Below are positions 24,872 through 34,200 of a stretch of 64,000 bases of DNA, piece by piece. The stretch is from positions 32,941 through 96,940 of the forward strand of contig CAJTVJ010000006.1 of NCBI GenBank assembly GCA_910579785.1, in the 5' to 3' direction. The notes beneath the pieces were generated by a model. It was not told the DNA's origin. It searched no databases and saw only the letters and a program-made list of their open reading frames with translations. The first letter of the stretch is position 1. The number at the start of each line of letters is the position of its first letter. The stretch is from an uncultured Christensenella sp. (GTDB lineage: Bacteria > Bacillota > Clostridia > Christensenellales > UBA3700). The position numbers and the translations under genes were made by a program.

Positions 24872-25921
24872 ATGAACGACGAGCAGATGGAAAAAACAAG
24901 AAATTCAAGGAATGTGCTTATAGGTATTTCAATTTTTTTACTTTTTGTAGCAATATTTGTATTTATAAATGTTTCAAAAAGTGTTGAAGAACAGAAACTT
25001 TATGAAAAAGCAAATTTTGTAGAAGTTGAAGCAACTATTGTTACATATAGAGGGCATACCGTTTATACGTATGACAATAGATTTCGTATTGGGGAGTCTT
25101 ACACAACATATTATCAATATAAGAGTCCTGATGGGCAGATATATTCTGGTTTTTGGCAAGCAAGAATAAAAACTGAGGAGGAAGCTAAGGCGCAAATAGG
25201 GAAAAAAGTTAAGATATATGTTGATAATGAATTAAAGTTGGATACAAAATCGTTGGATATCGATAAAACGGGCGTAACAATAGGAAGCGTTTTTGGCACG
25301 TTGTGTTTATTGATTTCAATGAGCATATTTATATATTTAGCCGTTAGATTTGCGCAATGGATAAAGAATAGGCCTCTTTTGACAGAAAAACCAAACAAAG
25401 AAGAAAAAAAGAATAAGCCGCCTAAAAATTTTTGCTCAGTACATTTTCCAATAATAATGTTGTCTGTGTTTATTTTAGTTGCTAGTATAGGCTCATCAAT
25501 ATCAAAAGAAAAGGAGTATCAGTTGTATGCAAATGCTCAATTTGTTGAAGTACAGGGAGAAATATCACATTATAATGAATTTGAAAAGGATGGCTCGGCG
25601 TACTACGTTACTTATTATAAGTACATAGACGCGGAAGGAAAGGAATATAGCGATATGTGGCAAAACGACATATATGTTAAAGCCGAGGCAGAAGCGGCGA
25701 TAGGAAGTGCAGTAACGTTATATTACGACAGTAATTTGGGAGTATTAAAATCAATGGACGATTTGATAAAAGTGCCAAAGCCCGATCATACGTTTAATAT
25801 AATCGTATCCCTCATATTCATAGCGTTATTTACTAATTCTGCGGTGAGATTTATTAGGTTTATAGTGCGAGATAAGAGATATGAAGCGGAGCAAAGACGA
25901 CAGAGGAAAAATTATAATTAA
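24872..25921 (+). CDS. two-module DUF3592-like membrane protein (A2)
   Basis: CAAGGAGAG precedes ATG 24872. The 349-residue protein is the paralogue of A1, with the same four helices and two exposed modules (EVEATIVTYRGH, YYQYKSPDG, GFWQARIKTEEEAKAQIGKKVKIYVDNEL; then EVQGEISHYNEF, YYVTYYKYID, MWQNDIY, LYYD). A Lys/Pro-rich linker (KPNKEEKKNKPPKNF) joins them. The C-terminal helix is followed by FIRFIVRDKRYEAEQ. It lies 32 bases before the 1330-residue secreted protein, likely in one transcript with it, so it may serve as a membrane partner for that protein. That is inference from position only. Confidence 0.7.
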   Translation: MNDEQMEKTRNSRNVLIGISIFLLFVAIFVFINVSKSVEEQKLYEKANFVEVEATIVTYRGHTVYTYDNRFRIGESYTTYYQYKSPDGQIYSGFWQARIKTEEEAKAQIGKKVKIYVDNELKLDTKSLDIDKTGVTIGSVFGTLCLLISMSIFIYLAVRFAQWIKNRPLLTEKPNKEEKKNKPPKNFCSVHFPIIMLSVFILVASIGSSISKEKEYQLYANAQFVEVQGEISHYNEFEKDGSAYYVTYYKYIDAEGKEYSDMWQNDIYVKAEAEAAIGSAVTLYYDSNLGVLKSMDDLIKVPKPDHTFNIIVSLIFIALFTNSAVRFIRFIVRDKRYEAEQRRQRKNYN

Positions 25922-25953
25922 AAACAAATAATAAAGTACATAGGAGAAATAAA

Positions 25954-28900
25954 ATGAAAGACTTGACGAGAAATTTGGTGGTAATGACGTTGTTATGTTT
26001 ATTTGTATTCAGCGCATTTAGCGGTGCTTTGATACCCATCGCCGATGCAATGAAGGATATGGATACGCCGGTAGCTGCCATTGAAAATGATACATATCGC
26101 TCATATTATGACAGCGGAAATTTTTACGATAGTTTTCGCAGCGATATAGAGTCTATTGGCGGTTACGTCTATGACTCTACGGTTGAGGAGAAAAGCAAGA
26201 AAAAGACGACTGCGCTCGACTATGAATTTCAGCCGATAAAGCAGGTAATCACTGTAAAGACGACTGCGACAGGCAGCAAAGAAAACGGCAATTACGTAGA
26301 GAGCAAGCCGCTGGCAAATGCCATTGTGCGAATCAACGGCGTGCCGCGTTTTACTGACAGAAACGGACAAGTCCGCGCTACTCTTGACAGGGAGTACGTA
26401 GAACTCTTTGTGGAGAAAAACGACTACGGTCCATATATTGAGATAATGGAAGTCACGGGCGAAGATAAGACCGTATATCTCAAAAAAGCAAGCGATAATA
26501 TAGATATATACGGCGTTATGCTTACTGATGTAGAGTACGATCCCGTCAACCTTATCAATTCAGAATACACAATTTTTCCAGAAGCTCTTGGAGATTATAT
26601 CGCCAATATGAAATTTTTGGTCAACGTAAAGGCAGATAGATATATGTTGCTTATGGATTCAGAGGTTATCTATTCTTCCAATGAGAATACCCTTTATAAT
26701 ATAGATTTTACAGACGATATGGAAGGCAAAAAGTTCTATGCGCAAGTGGAGTACCAAGATATACTGTCGGAGCCTGTATTGCTCAATTTAAGTATATCAA
26801 TACCTGAATTTTATAAAGAAGAGGATATAGAAGAATATAGTGCAAGAGACGGAGAAAGTTCACAGATGAATCCTTTTGACGGTGAAGACCAGAGCGAAAT
26901 ATTCGGAGGGTTTAATATTGATTTAAATAAAATACCACAATTAAAGAAATATTTAAATAATGTTAAATTGGATTCAGCAGTTAATATGCGCGAAAGTACG
27001 TTTTATATAAATTTAGGCTATGAAATAGCAGAATATAAAAGTATAAAAAGTAAAGAAGAGTTAGAAAAAATAGAGAATACTAATAATAAGATTAATAAGT
27101 TAAAAGAGGATGAAGCGTATGCAATAAATCAAAGAAATAAGTGTCAAGAAGAAATAAATAAGGCTAACGAAGAAATAGAGGCAAGTCAAAATAAAATAAA
27201 GGAAAACAATCATAAAATTCAACAACAAGAAGATTTTATAAATAATCTTAATAAACAAATGGAGACAATAGATAAAAATAATAAGCAAGAGATAGATAGA
27301 ATTAATGAAAGAAAAAATATAGCCGCTAACGATATTGCAGAACTTAAAAAGGATGTGGAGAATAATACCGAAAAAATAGCAAAAGAAATGTCGTCAGTTG
27401 CTGGTTATTATAATCGAATTGATGAAATCAATGCTCAACAGGAAGAGGAGTTTAATAAAATAAAGGGTGAAATAGCCGAAGCAAATCAAATTATCAACAA
27501 TATGAAAAACGATGTTAAGGAAACTGATAAAAAAATATCTGAGTTAAACGAAAAAGTAAATAATGGAAATTTTGATATATCAAATTTAGATTCTTTAATA
27601 AAAAATATTGGTAATGATATAAATGATTTGCGAAATTCAATTTCTAGTAATAAAAAAGGAATAAGGTTGTCGCTGGAATTTTTTGGCACTATTCTTTATA
27701 ATTATAAAGAAAATAAAATCGTTAGATTTTCAGTCACATTAGGAGCTAAAATAGAATTTATTATTGATGGGACTTTTATGGCTGGATATATACCCATGTT
27801 TTATGTGCTCAATATAAATGCCAATCTTACTGCAAAAATTGATTTTTATGACAATAAAAGCAAACTTATAGATTTACAAAAATTTTATGAAAATATTTTA
27901 ATGAAAATTGGAGTAGGGATAGAATTAGAATTAGGTGTAGGAATAAACAATTTATTAAGTGTAAGCGCTTTTGGAGGTGCCAGATACAGCGTTACGGGTT
28001 ATGTGGGTTTAGAGGAATTTTGGCAGCATTTTAATGACTGTATAGGAAGTGAACTTGAATTTCAAATAGGAATAAAATTAAAAGCCTTATATATGTTTAC
28101 ATATGAATTAAGTGAAACATTTACATTTAAAAAGGAGCAATTATCGATCGAAGAAATAAAAAAATTGTATGGAAATGAATTTTCACGTGCTTTAAGTACT
28201 GCTCAATTTACAAACAATTTGTTGGCAGAAAATATATACGATGGCTCTAAGCCTCAAATAGAGAAGGTAGGGGATGATTACGTTGCTTCTTGGATAGATA
28301 TGGAGATAAGAAACGGCGAGCCAAGAAGTGTGTTGAAATATTCTGTATACAGCAACGGTAATTGGGGCGTGCCAAAAGAAGTATATGGCAGCGGAAGTGA
28401 TTTTTATCACGATACGTACTTTGACGGCAAGGACTTGCACGTCACGTGGCAGAATATAAAGGAAGGCACAGATATCACAAGCTTGGAAGATATGTGTAAA
28501 AACAGCGAAATATATTATGCCAAGTACGACAGCGAATTGTCGCAGTTTGTCGGCGTAAGACAGGTGTCAGACAACACTACTTTGGATATGGGACCGAAAT
28601 TTGCGTTGCAAGAGTCTGCCGATCAGCCTTTGACTATTGTGTGGCAAAAAAATAGCGCGGAAGATCTTATAGGACTCAACGGTAGAAATTCAATAGTATA
28701 TAGCACCTTTGACGAGGGTAATTGGAGCGTGCCAAATATGCTGTATGAAAGCGACAATTATTTCTCCTTTGTCAACTCTGCATACGTAGATAGCAAGCTG
28801 ACAAGCGCTTTTGTCGAGGATATGGACAATGACTTGACGACTGACGATAGAAAAATCATTGTGTGCGCCGAGGGCGTGCAGTGCAAGATAGTCGGCAGTG

Positions 28901-29946
28901 ACTTTGAAATAGTCAACAATCCGCAATTCTTTAAGATTGACGGCAAAACAAGATTGACTTTCCATGCAGACGGCAACGTCAGATTTACCGACGATTACGT
29001 CAACGTAAATAAGTTTGATATAGCCGACGGCAAAATCAACGATACGTACCAAATCATGGACGGCGGCAATGAAATCTACGTCTACTATTACAAGGTGGGC
29101 AGTGACAACTCGCCGCAGGCGTATGCGTCGATATATGACAAGTCAACGGATAGTTGGCAAGTGGACGTGCGCCTGACGTCGGCAAAAAATAAGGTCACTA
29201 GCCCTTCGATAGCAATCTTGCCGGGTGGCGATATTTTGACCGTGTATAATTCTTTGGATAGAGAAACTCAACTTGTATCGCTTGAATGGGAGATAAAACA
29301 ATTCCAAAAAGACTTTGAAATCGAATATGCTTTTCATGACTTTGGCGTAAAGAGAGGAGATGAATTTGATTTGTTTTTGATTATAAAAAATACCGGAGAT
29401 TATACCATCAGAAGTTTGGAGATTTCGGCATTTGGCAAGACGGAAATCATTGAATTGTCAAAGCCAATCGAAGTGGGCGAAAAGGATACGATAAAAGTCA
29501 ACAGAGTATATTCAATAAATCAACAGGGGCAAGAAATAATCACAGTGCGCTTTGACGATATCGTAAGACAATATATGTTGACGACAAGGTTTACAGACGT
29601 CTCTATTGACGGAGTGCGCAGGATAGATAAGGAAAGAGAATATTATGACTTGATTCTCAAAAATTCGTCAGAGGAAGCTAGCAAAGTATATCTCGATATA
29701 TATTATAATGGAGAGCTAATTGATACGACAGAGATGTTTTTGAGCGGTAATGAGACGCTCAACTATACATATTTCAACGACGAATTCGTCAACGGCGGAT
29801 ACGTATACTTTGAGATACGCACAGAGATGGCAGACAAATATGAGAGCGACAACAGTATTTCCTTTTGCGTCGAATATATGGTAGAGAAAGTGCCCGTTAA
29901 AATAAATCCATATTATCAATCTATGCAAATAGCAAAATATTTATAA
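25954..29946 (+). CDS. 1330-aa secreted coiled-coil / beta-repeat protein (D)
   Basis: AGGAG precedes ATG 25954. Residues 1-33 form a signal peptide. Residues ~88-160 resemble a carboxypeptidase-regulatory-like beta domain (ANAIVRINGVPRFTDRNGQV). Residues ~360-565 are a long charged coiled coil rich in Asn, Lys and Glu. Residues ~570-750 form a hydrophobic beta region (LGAKIEFIIDG, GVGIELELGVG). Residues ~760-1110 look like propeller-type repeats (Y-x-NGNWGVP, WQN, WQKN). Residues ~1120-1330 hold two CARDB-like beta domains. No C-terminal anchor is seen. The stretch 26900-28220 is clearly more A+T-rich than both flanks, implying an exchanged central segment. A truncated copy of its start lies at 24545. 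Function unknown; a secreted effector or surface adhesin is possible. Confidence 0.75.
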   Translation: MKDLTRNLVVMTLLCLFVFSAFSGALIPIADAMKDMDTPVAAIENDTYRSYYDSGNFYDSFRSDIESIGGYVYDSTVEEKSKKKTTALDYEFQPIKQVITVKTTATGSKENGNYVESKPLANAIVRINGVPRFTDRNGQVRATLDREYVELFVEKNDYGPYIEIMEVTGEDKTVYLKKASDNIDIYGVMLTDVEYDPVNLINSEYTIFPEALGDYIANMKFLVNVKADRYMLLMDSEVIYSSNENTLYNIDFTDDMEGKKFYAQVEYQDILSEPVLLNLSISIPEFYKEEDIEEYSARDGESSQMNPFDGEDQSEIFGGFNIDLNKIPQLKKYLNNVKLDSAVNMRESTFYINLGYEIAEYKSIKSKEELEKIENTNNKINKLKEDEAYAINQRNKCQEEINKANEEIEASQNKIKENNHKIQQQEDFINNLNKQMETIDKNNKQEIDRINERKNIAANDIAELKKDVENNTEKIAKEMSSVAGYYNRIDEINAQQEEEFNKIKGEIAEANQIINNMKNDVKETDKKISELNEKVNNGNFDISNLDSLIKNIGNDINDLRNSISSNKKGIRLSLEFFGTILYNYKENKIVRFSVTLGAKIEFIIDGTFMAGYIPMFYVLNINANLTAKIDFYDNKSKLIDLQKFYENILMKIGVGIELELGVGINNLLSVSAFGGARYSVTGYVGLEEFWQHFNDCIGSELEFQIGIKLKALYMFTYELSETFTFKKEQLSIEEIKKLYGNEFSRALSTAQFTNNLLAENIYDGSKPQIEKVGDDYVASWIDMEIRNGEPRSVLKYSVYSNGNWGVPKEVYGSGSDFYHDTYFDGKDLHVTWQNIKEGTDITSLEDMCKNSEIYYAKYDSELSQFVGVRQVSDNTTLDMGPKFALQESADQPLTIVWQKNSAEDLIGLNGRNSIVYSTFDEGNWSVPNMLYESDNYFSFVNSAYVDSKLTSAFVEDMDNDLTTDDRKIIVCAEGVQCKIVGSDFEIVNNPQFFKIDGKTRLTFHADGNVRFTDDYVNVNKFDIADGKINDTYQIMDGGNEIYVYYYKVGSDNSPQAYASIYDKSTDSWQVDVRLTSAKNKVTSPSIAILPGGDILTVYNSLDRETQLVSLEWEIKQFQKDFEIEYAFHDFGVKRGDEFDLFLIIKNTGDYTIRSLEISAFGKTEIIELSKPIEVGEKDTIKVNRVYSINQQGQEIITVRFDDIVRQYMLTTRFTDVSIDGVRRIDKEREYYDLILKNSSEEASKVYLDIYYNGELIDTTEMFLSGNETLNYTYFNDEFVNGGYVYFEIRTEMADKYESDNSISFCVEYMVEKVPVKINPYYQSMQIAKYL

Positions 29947-29957
29947 GGAGACAAAAC

Positions 29958-30461
29958 ATGAGGAGAAGACAAGAAAATATAATGCCCACAACAATATTGC
30001 ATATAGCTTTGATTATATTTTTGATATTGATGGCGACAGTATTTTTAGCGCCCATACCGGAAGAGATAGAAGACTATAAAATGCATGAAAAATCTAATTA
30101 TGTATTAGAAGATGCAACTATTGTATTTTATAAAGAATTCGTACAATACAAAACAGTGTACTATAATACATATTATGAATTTGTAGACACTGACGGATAT
30201 AAATACAATGGGCTCTGGCAAACAAGAATAAAGACTATGGAAGAGGCCGAAAAAATGATAGGACAAAAAGTACCTATATATGTAGATCACGAATTGAAAA
30301 CACACCGAAAAAATTTAGAAAATAGATCATTAAGCAGTATATATATAGTTGGCATTATAGGTGGATTTTGTATTCTGTTTTTAATAGCGACGTTGATTAG
30401 CTTTATATTACGTTTGATAATGTGGCGGAAAGAGAAATCTAATCAAGAGGAGTGTTGTTGA
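29958..30461 (+). CDS. single-module DUF3592-like membrane protein (C3)
   Basis: TAAGGAGAC, which overlaps the stop of the preceding gene, supports ATG 29958. The 167-residue protein has a helix at about residues 11-30, the module (VLEDATIVFYKEF, YYNTYYEFVD, GLWQTRIKTMEEAEKMIGQKVPIYVDHEL) and a helix at ~130-152. It is closest to C1/C2 in layout and is the last module of the array. Its position directly behind the 1330-residue protein supports a shared transcript and perhaps a shared role. Confidence 0.7.
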   Translation: MRRRQENIMPTTILHIALIIFLILMATVFLAPIPEEIEDYKMHEKSNYVLEDATIVFYKEFVQYKTVYYNTYYEFVDTDGYKYNGLWQTRIKTMEEAEKMIGQKVPIYVDHELKTHRKNLENRSLSSIYIVGIIGGFCILFLIATLISFILRLIMWRKEKSNQEECC

Positions 30462-30510
30462 GAATAATGTATGCAAAAAGCAAAGAAGAAACAAAAGAGG
30501 TATTGATAAT

Positions 30511-31251
30511 ATGGGAAATAAAAAGAAAAAAACTATTGCGATAACGGCTGCAAGCGTGGTGATTGTGTTGGCGGCGACGTTTGTTGCGCTGGGGCTTACC
30601 GTATGGCGTCCTAAATCGACTGACGAATGGTTGAGAGATTTTGCCGCGAGTCTGACTATGCCGCAAGGTCAGGAAGAGCAGAAATATGAAAAAACCATCA
30701 CAATAGAGCAAGACGGGCAAAAGGCATCGACTTTCTTTCAGACGGTGGAGATACATATTCAGGACGGCAGACCGGTCGGACATATTTTGGTCGAAGAGAA
30801 ATATTATGGACTTGGCACGACCGAATTTGACGTCAACGACGAATATTATTTTTACGACGGCAAAATGTATATGAGGCGCAGCAACGGCGACGATATTTCT
30901 AATACCGAATTTACATCTAATTGGGACGTGTTTTGGGAAGTGGCGTGCGAGAATTGGGGCAACAACGGTTATGTCCTCAAAAAGACCGTCTTTGAAAAGA
31001 TGAAAATCAGCCACAGCAAAGGCATACACAAATTGACGGCGACGGTGTCGTTTGACAATCGCAAAGAGTTTTTAGGCGGCGCAGAAGATTTTAAAGATAT
31101 AAGCCAAGCGGAGTTGGCAATGAGCGTCAACGACGGTTTGCAGCTCGTCGATTTCACGTTGAGTTACAGATATAAGGACAATCAAAGCGTCGTAATAAAC
31201 ATCGTTGGCAAAGAGCCGACGCAAATAGAAATAAAGGATTTTTACAACTGA
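30511..31251 (+). CDS. signal-anchored extracytoplasmic protein, unknown function
   Basis: The 246-residue protein begins MGNKKKKT and has one hydrophobic helix (about residues 8-30), with the rest predicted outside the membrane. The exposed part is mixed alpha/beta without cysteines in a lipobox, so it is probably anchored by the N-terminal helix. AGAGG lies about ten bases before ATG 30511. It sits one base before the next gene, so the two are likely co-translated. I do not recognise the family; the fold may be like small substrate-binding or LppX-type lipid-handling domains, but this is a guess. Confidence 0.6.
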   Translation: MGNKKKKTIAITAASVVIVLAATFVALGLTVWRPKSTDEWLRDFAASLTMPQGQEEQKYEKTITIEQDGQKASTFFQTVEIHIQDGRPVGHILVEEKYYGLGTTEFDVNDEYYFYDGKMYMRRSNGDDISNTEFTSNWDVFWEVACENWGNNGYVLKKTVFEKMKISHSKGIHKLTATVSFDNRKEFLGGAEDFKDISQAELAMSVNDGLQLVDFTLSYRYKDNQSVVINIVGKEPTQIEIKDFYN

Positions 31252-31252
31252 T

Positions 31253-34200
31253 ATGAAAACAACCGTACTTATGAAAAAATTTGTCATAATTGTCTTGGCA
31301 TTGCTCTTATGCGCCGCTTTGTGTTGTGTTGCTGCGACGGATATAGCCAAGGCGGAGACTGACGAGGAAAACGCCGCGTTTGGCGGCGGCAGCGGCACTG
31401 CGCTTTCGCCATATATAATTTCTGACGCGCAGGATATGATTGCGCTTATGGAGGGGGTCAACAATATCACTGCTCCCGACGGATATTTCGGCAAGACATT
31501 TATACTGTCAGACGATATTGATATGACGGGCATAGATATAAGACCTATCGGCAGTTTCACATACCCATTTAAAGGAAAAATCTACGGCGGCGGACATTCT
31601 GTCAGCGGAATAGATATTTTGGTCGAAGGCGAGCCGTATGCAGGATTGTTTGGCGTGACAAGCGCGGACGCCGTAATCGACGGGCTTGCGCTTTTCGGTC
31701 GAGTATGCGGAGACGCGGAGACAGGCGGATTGGTGGGATTCAACAACGGCAAGATAAATGCATGCGTCAACAACGTGCATGTGTCGAATATAGACGACAA
31801 TACCGTGTCAAATATCGGCGGCATATGCGGCTATAATAAAGGCGTGATAACAAATTGCAGCAACAGATCGGCAGTATTTGGACACGGCGTCAACACGGGC
31901 GGCATTGCAGGCCTCAACGACAGCTTGGGCGAGATAAGCGATTGCTTTAATATCGGCGAGATCAAATCTACCTTTTATGACGTCGGCGGTATCGTCGGTC
32001 ACAACAACGGAAGGGTCGACGGATGTTTCAACTCCTCCCAAATTGCCGCTTACAGCACGGCGGGAGGCATTGCAGGCTCCAACAGCGGCGCGATAGCCAA
32101 TGCGTATAACGTCGGGCGTATCTTTGCCGACAACAATATGGCGGGCGGCATCTGCGGCAGCAGCGACGGAGATATATCCAAAGTATTCAGCAGGGCGGAA
32201 ATATCTGCTAAATCGCTCAGATACGGCATTTGCGGATATGCGACCGACGAGGCGACGTTTGACGCGTGTTATTTAAATTCCGACAGCTTCTCGGGACGGA
32301 TGACAAATCGAGGCGACGACTTTTTAAATTCGGCAAGACTTGACGATAGGGATATGGTATTGCCCGACGTACTTGAAGAAAAAGGCGCGATGGCGGCTTT
32401 GCAGTCCGCTTCCAGCAAATGGACTAAACGCGCATTTGACGAAAAATGCTATATGCCGCAACTCGCCGTATTTTCCGACAGTGCGCAAGATGAGATAATG
32501 ACGCTGTCGCAGTCAAGCGCGGCAATCGAAAGACGGCTTGTCGGCGACGCCGAGTTGGATACGACAAAATATACGTACAACGGACAGGAAAACGTACCGG
32601 GGGTGTCTTCCCAAAATACGAAGTATATAAAGGACGTCGATTATCAGATAGTTTGCGAAGACAACGTCAACGTCGGCACGGCAAATGCAGATATCACTTT
32701 TATAAATTATTATAAGGGCGATACGAGCAAATCGTTTGCCGTCGAAAAGCGGGAGCTCATCGTTGAATGGAGAGAGCAAGAGATAATTTTCAACGGGCAA
32801 ATACAGCACCCTTTTGTCGAAATTACTGACGGCAGAGTGGGAGATGAGGACATAACTTTTGTATACACAGGCGCAGGTCAAGCCGTGGGCGATTACGTGG
32901 TTACGGCACAGCTTGCAGACAGTCAAGTCAATGCCAATTACAGTTTTACTCCCGTAAGCATAAAATATAGTATTACGACCTCGCGTATTCAACTGAGTTG
33001 GGACGAAAGTCAGTTGATATACAACGGCCTTGCTCAATATCCAAAAGCTAAGGTAACGGGCGGAGCGTTTGACGACGTGACAATCGAATATTTCGGATAT
33101 GAAGCCAACGTCAATGCCAATTCCAATTATACCGTGACGGCGACAGTGAATAATAGCAATTATTCCTTGAATGAGACCCATACGTACAGCATAGGCAAAA
33201 AAGAAATTTCAGCAGATTTTGAAGACGTTGATTTTACCTACAATGGGCAAGTGCAATATCCCAAGATATCAAATGCGCAGGGTGTTATATCGGGAGAAGA
33301 AGTCGAGTTTATATATAGCGGATACGAGAATAATATCGCCGCGGGAAGGCATACGGTAGTCGCGCAGCTTGCAAAAAACGCAGTAAATTCCAATTATCGC
33401 TTTGCAGGCAAAGAATGCGCGTATTCTATCGACAAAAAGCAACTTGACGTCGAATGGGTGCAAGAACAACTTATATACAACGGCAAAGCGCAATATCCTA
33501 AGTTCAGCCCGATAGGTTTGGTCAGCGGAGATAACGTCGATTGGATAATTTCCGATTACAGCGGAAATATTGCCGCGAGCGAAGGCGAGGCGTATGCCGT
33601 CGCCGTTGATTTGCCGCGTGACGGCAATTACGCTTTCCAACCTGTCGAGAAACGTTATGATATTTTGCCGATGAGTATCACTATCGCTTGGGAAAATCAA
33701 GTGATTTACAACGGTCAAGTTCAAAGACCGAATGCCAAGGTATTGGAAGATACGCCCGACGAAGTCGTGCTGACGTATTCTCATTTCAACGGCGTGAACG
33801 CGGGGGAGGGATACGGTATCACGGTCACGCCCCAAAGTCAAAATTACGTCGTCGGCAATGTGCTGACTTACGATATTCTGCCTATGCCCCTCAACGTCGT
33901 GTGGAGTGATAGCGACTTTGTCTACAATTCTCTTGCGCAATATCCCAATGCTGACATAGAACGTCTTGACGACGGAACCGCTATTGATTTTGAATATATC
34001 AAAGAAGAGTCTGTAAAGGCAGGGAACTATACCATTGCAGTGAGGTTGGACGATACCAATTATGACGCGGTCAACGGCGTTTTGCAATATACAATAAAGC
34101 AAAAACAATTACAAATCGACGGACTGAGGGCAGAGGATAAAGCATATGACGGCAGCAGAGACGTCGTTTTGAGCGGCGGCATTCTTATCGGTCTTGCAAG

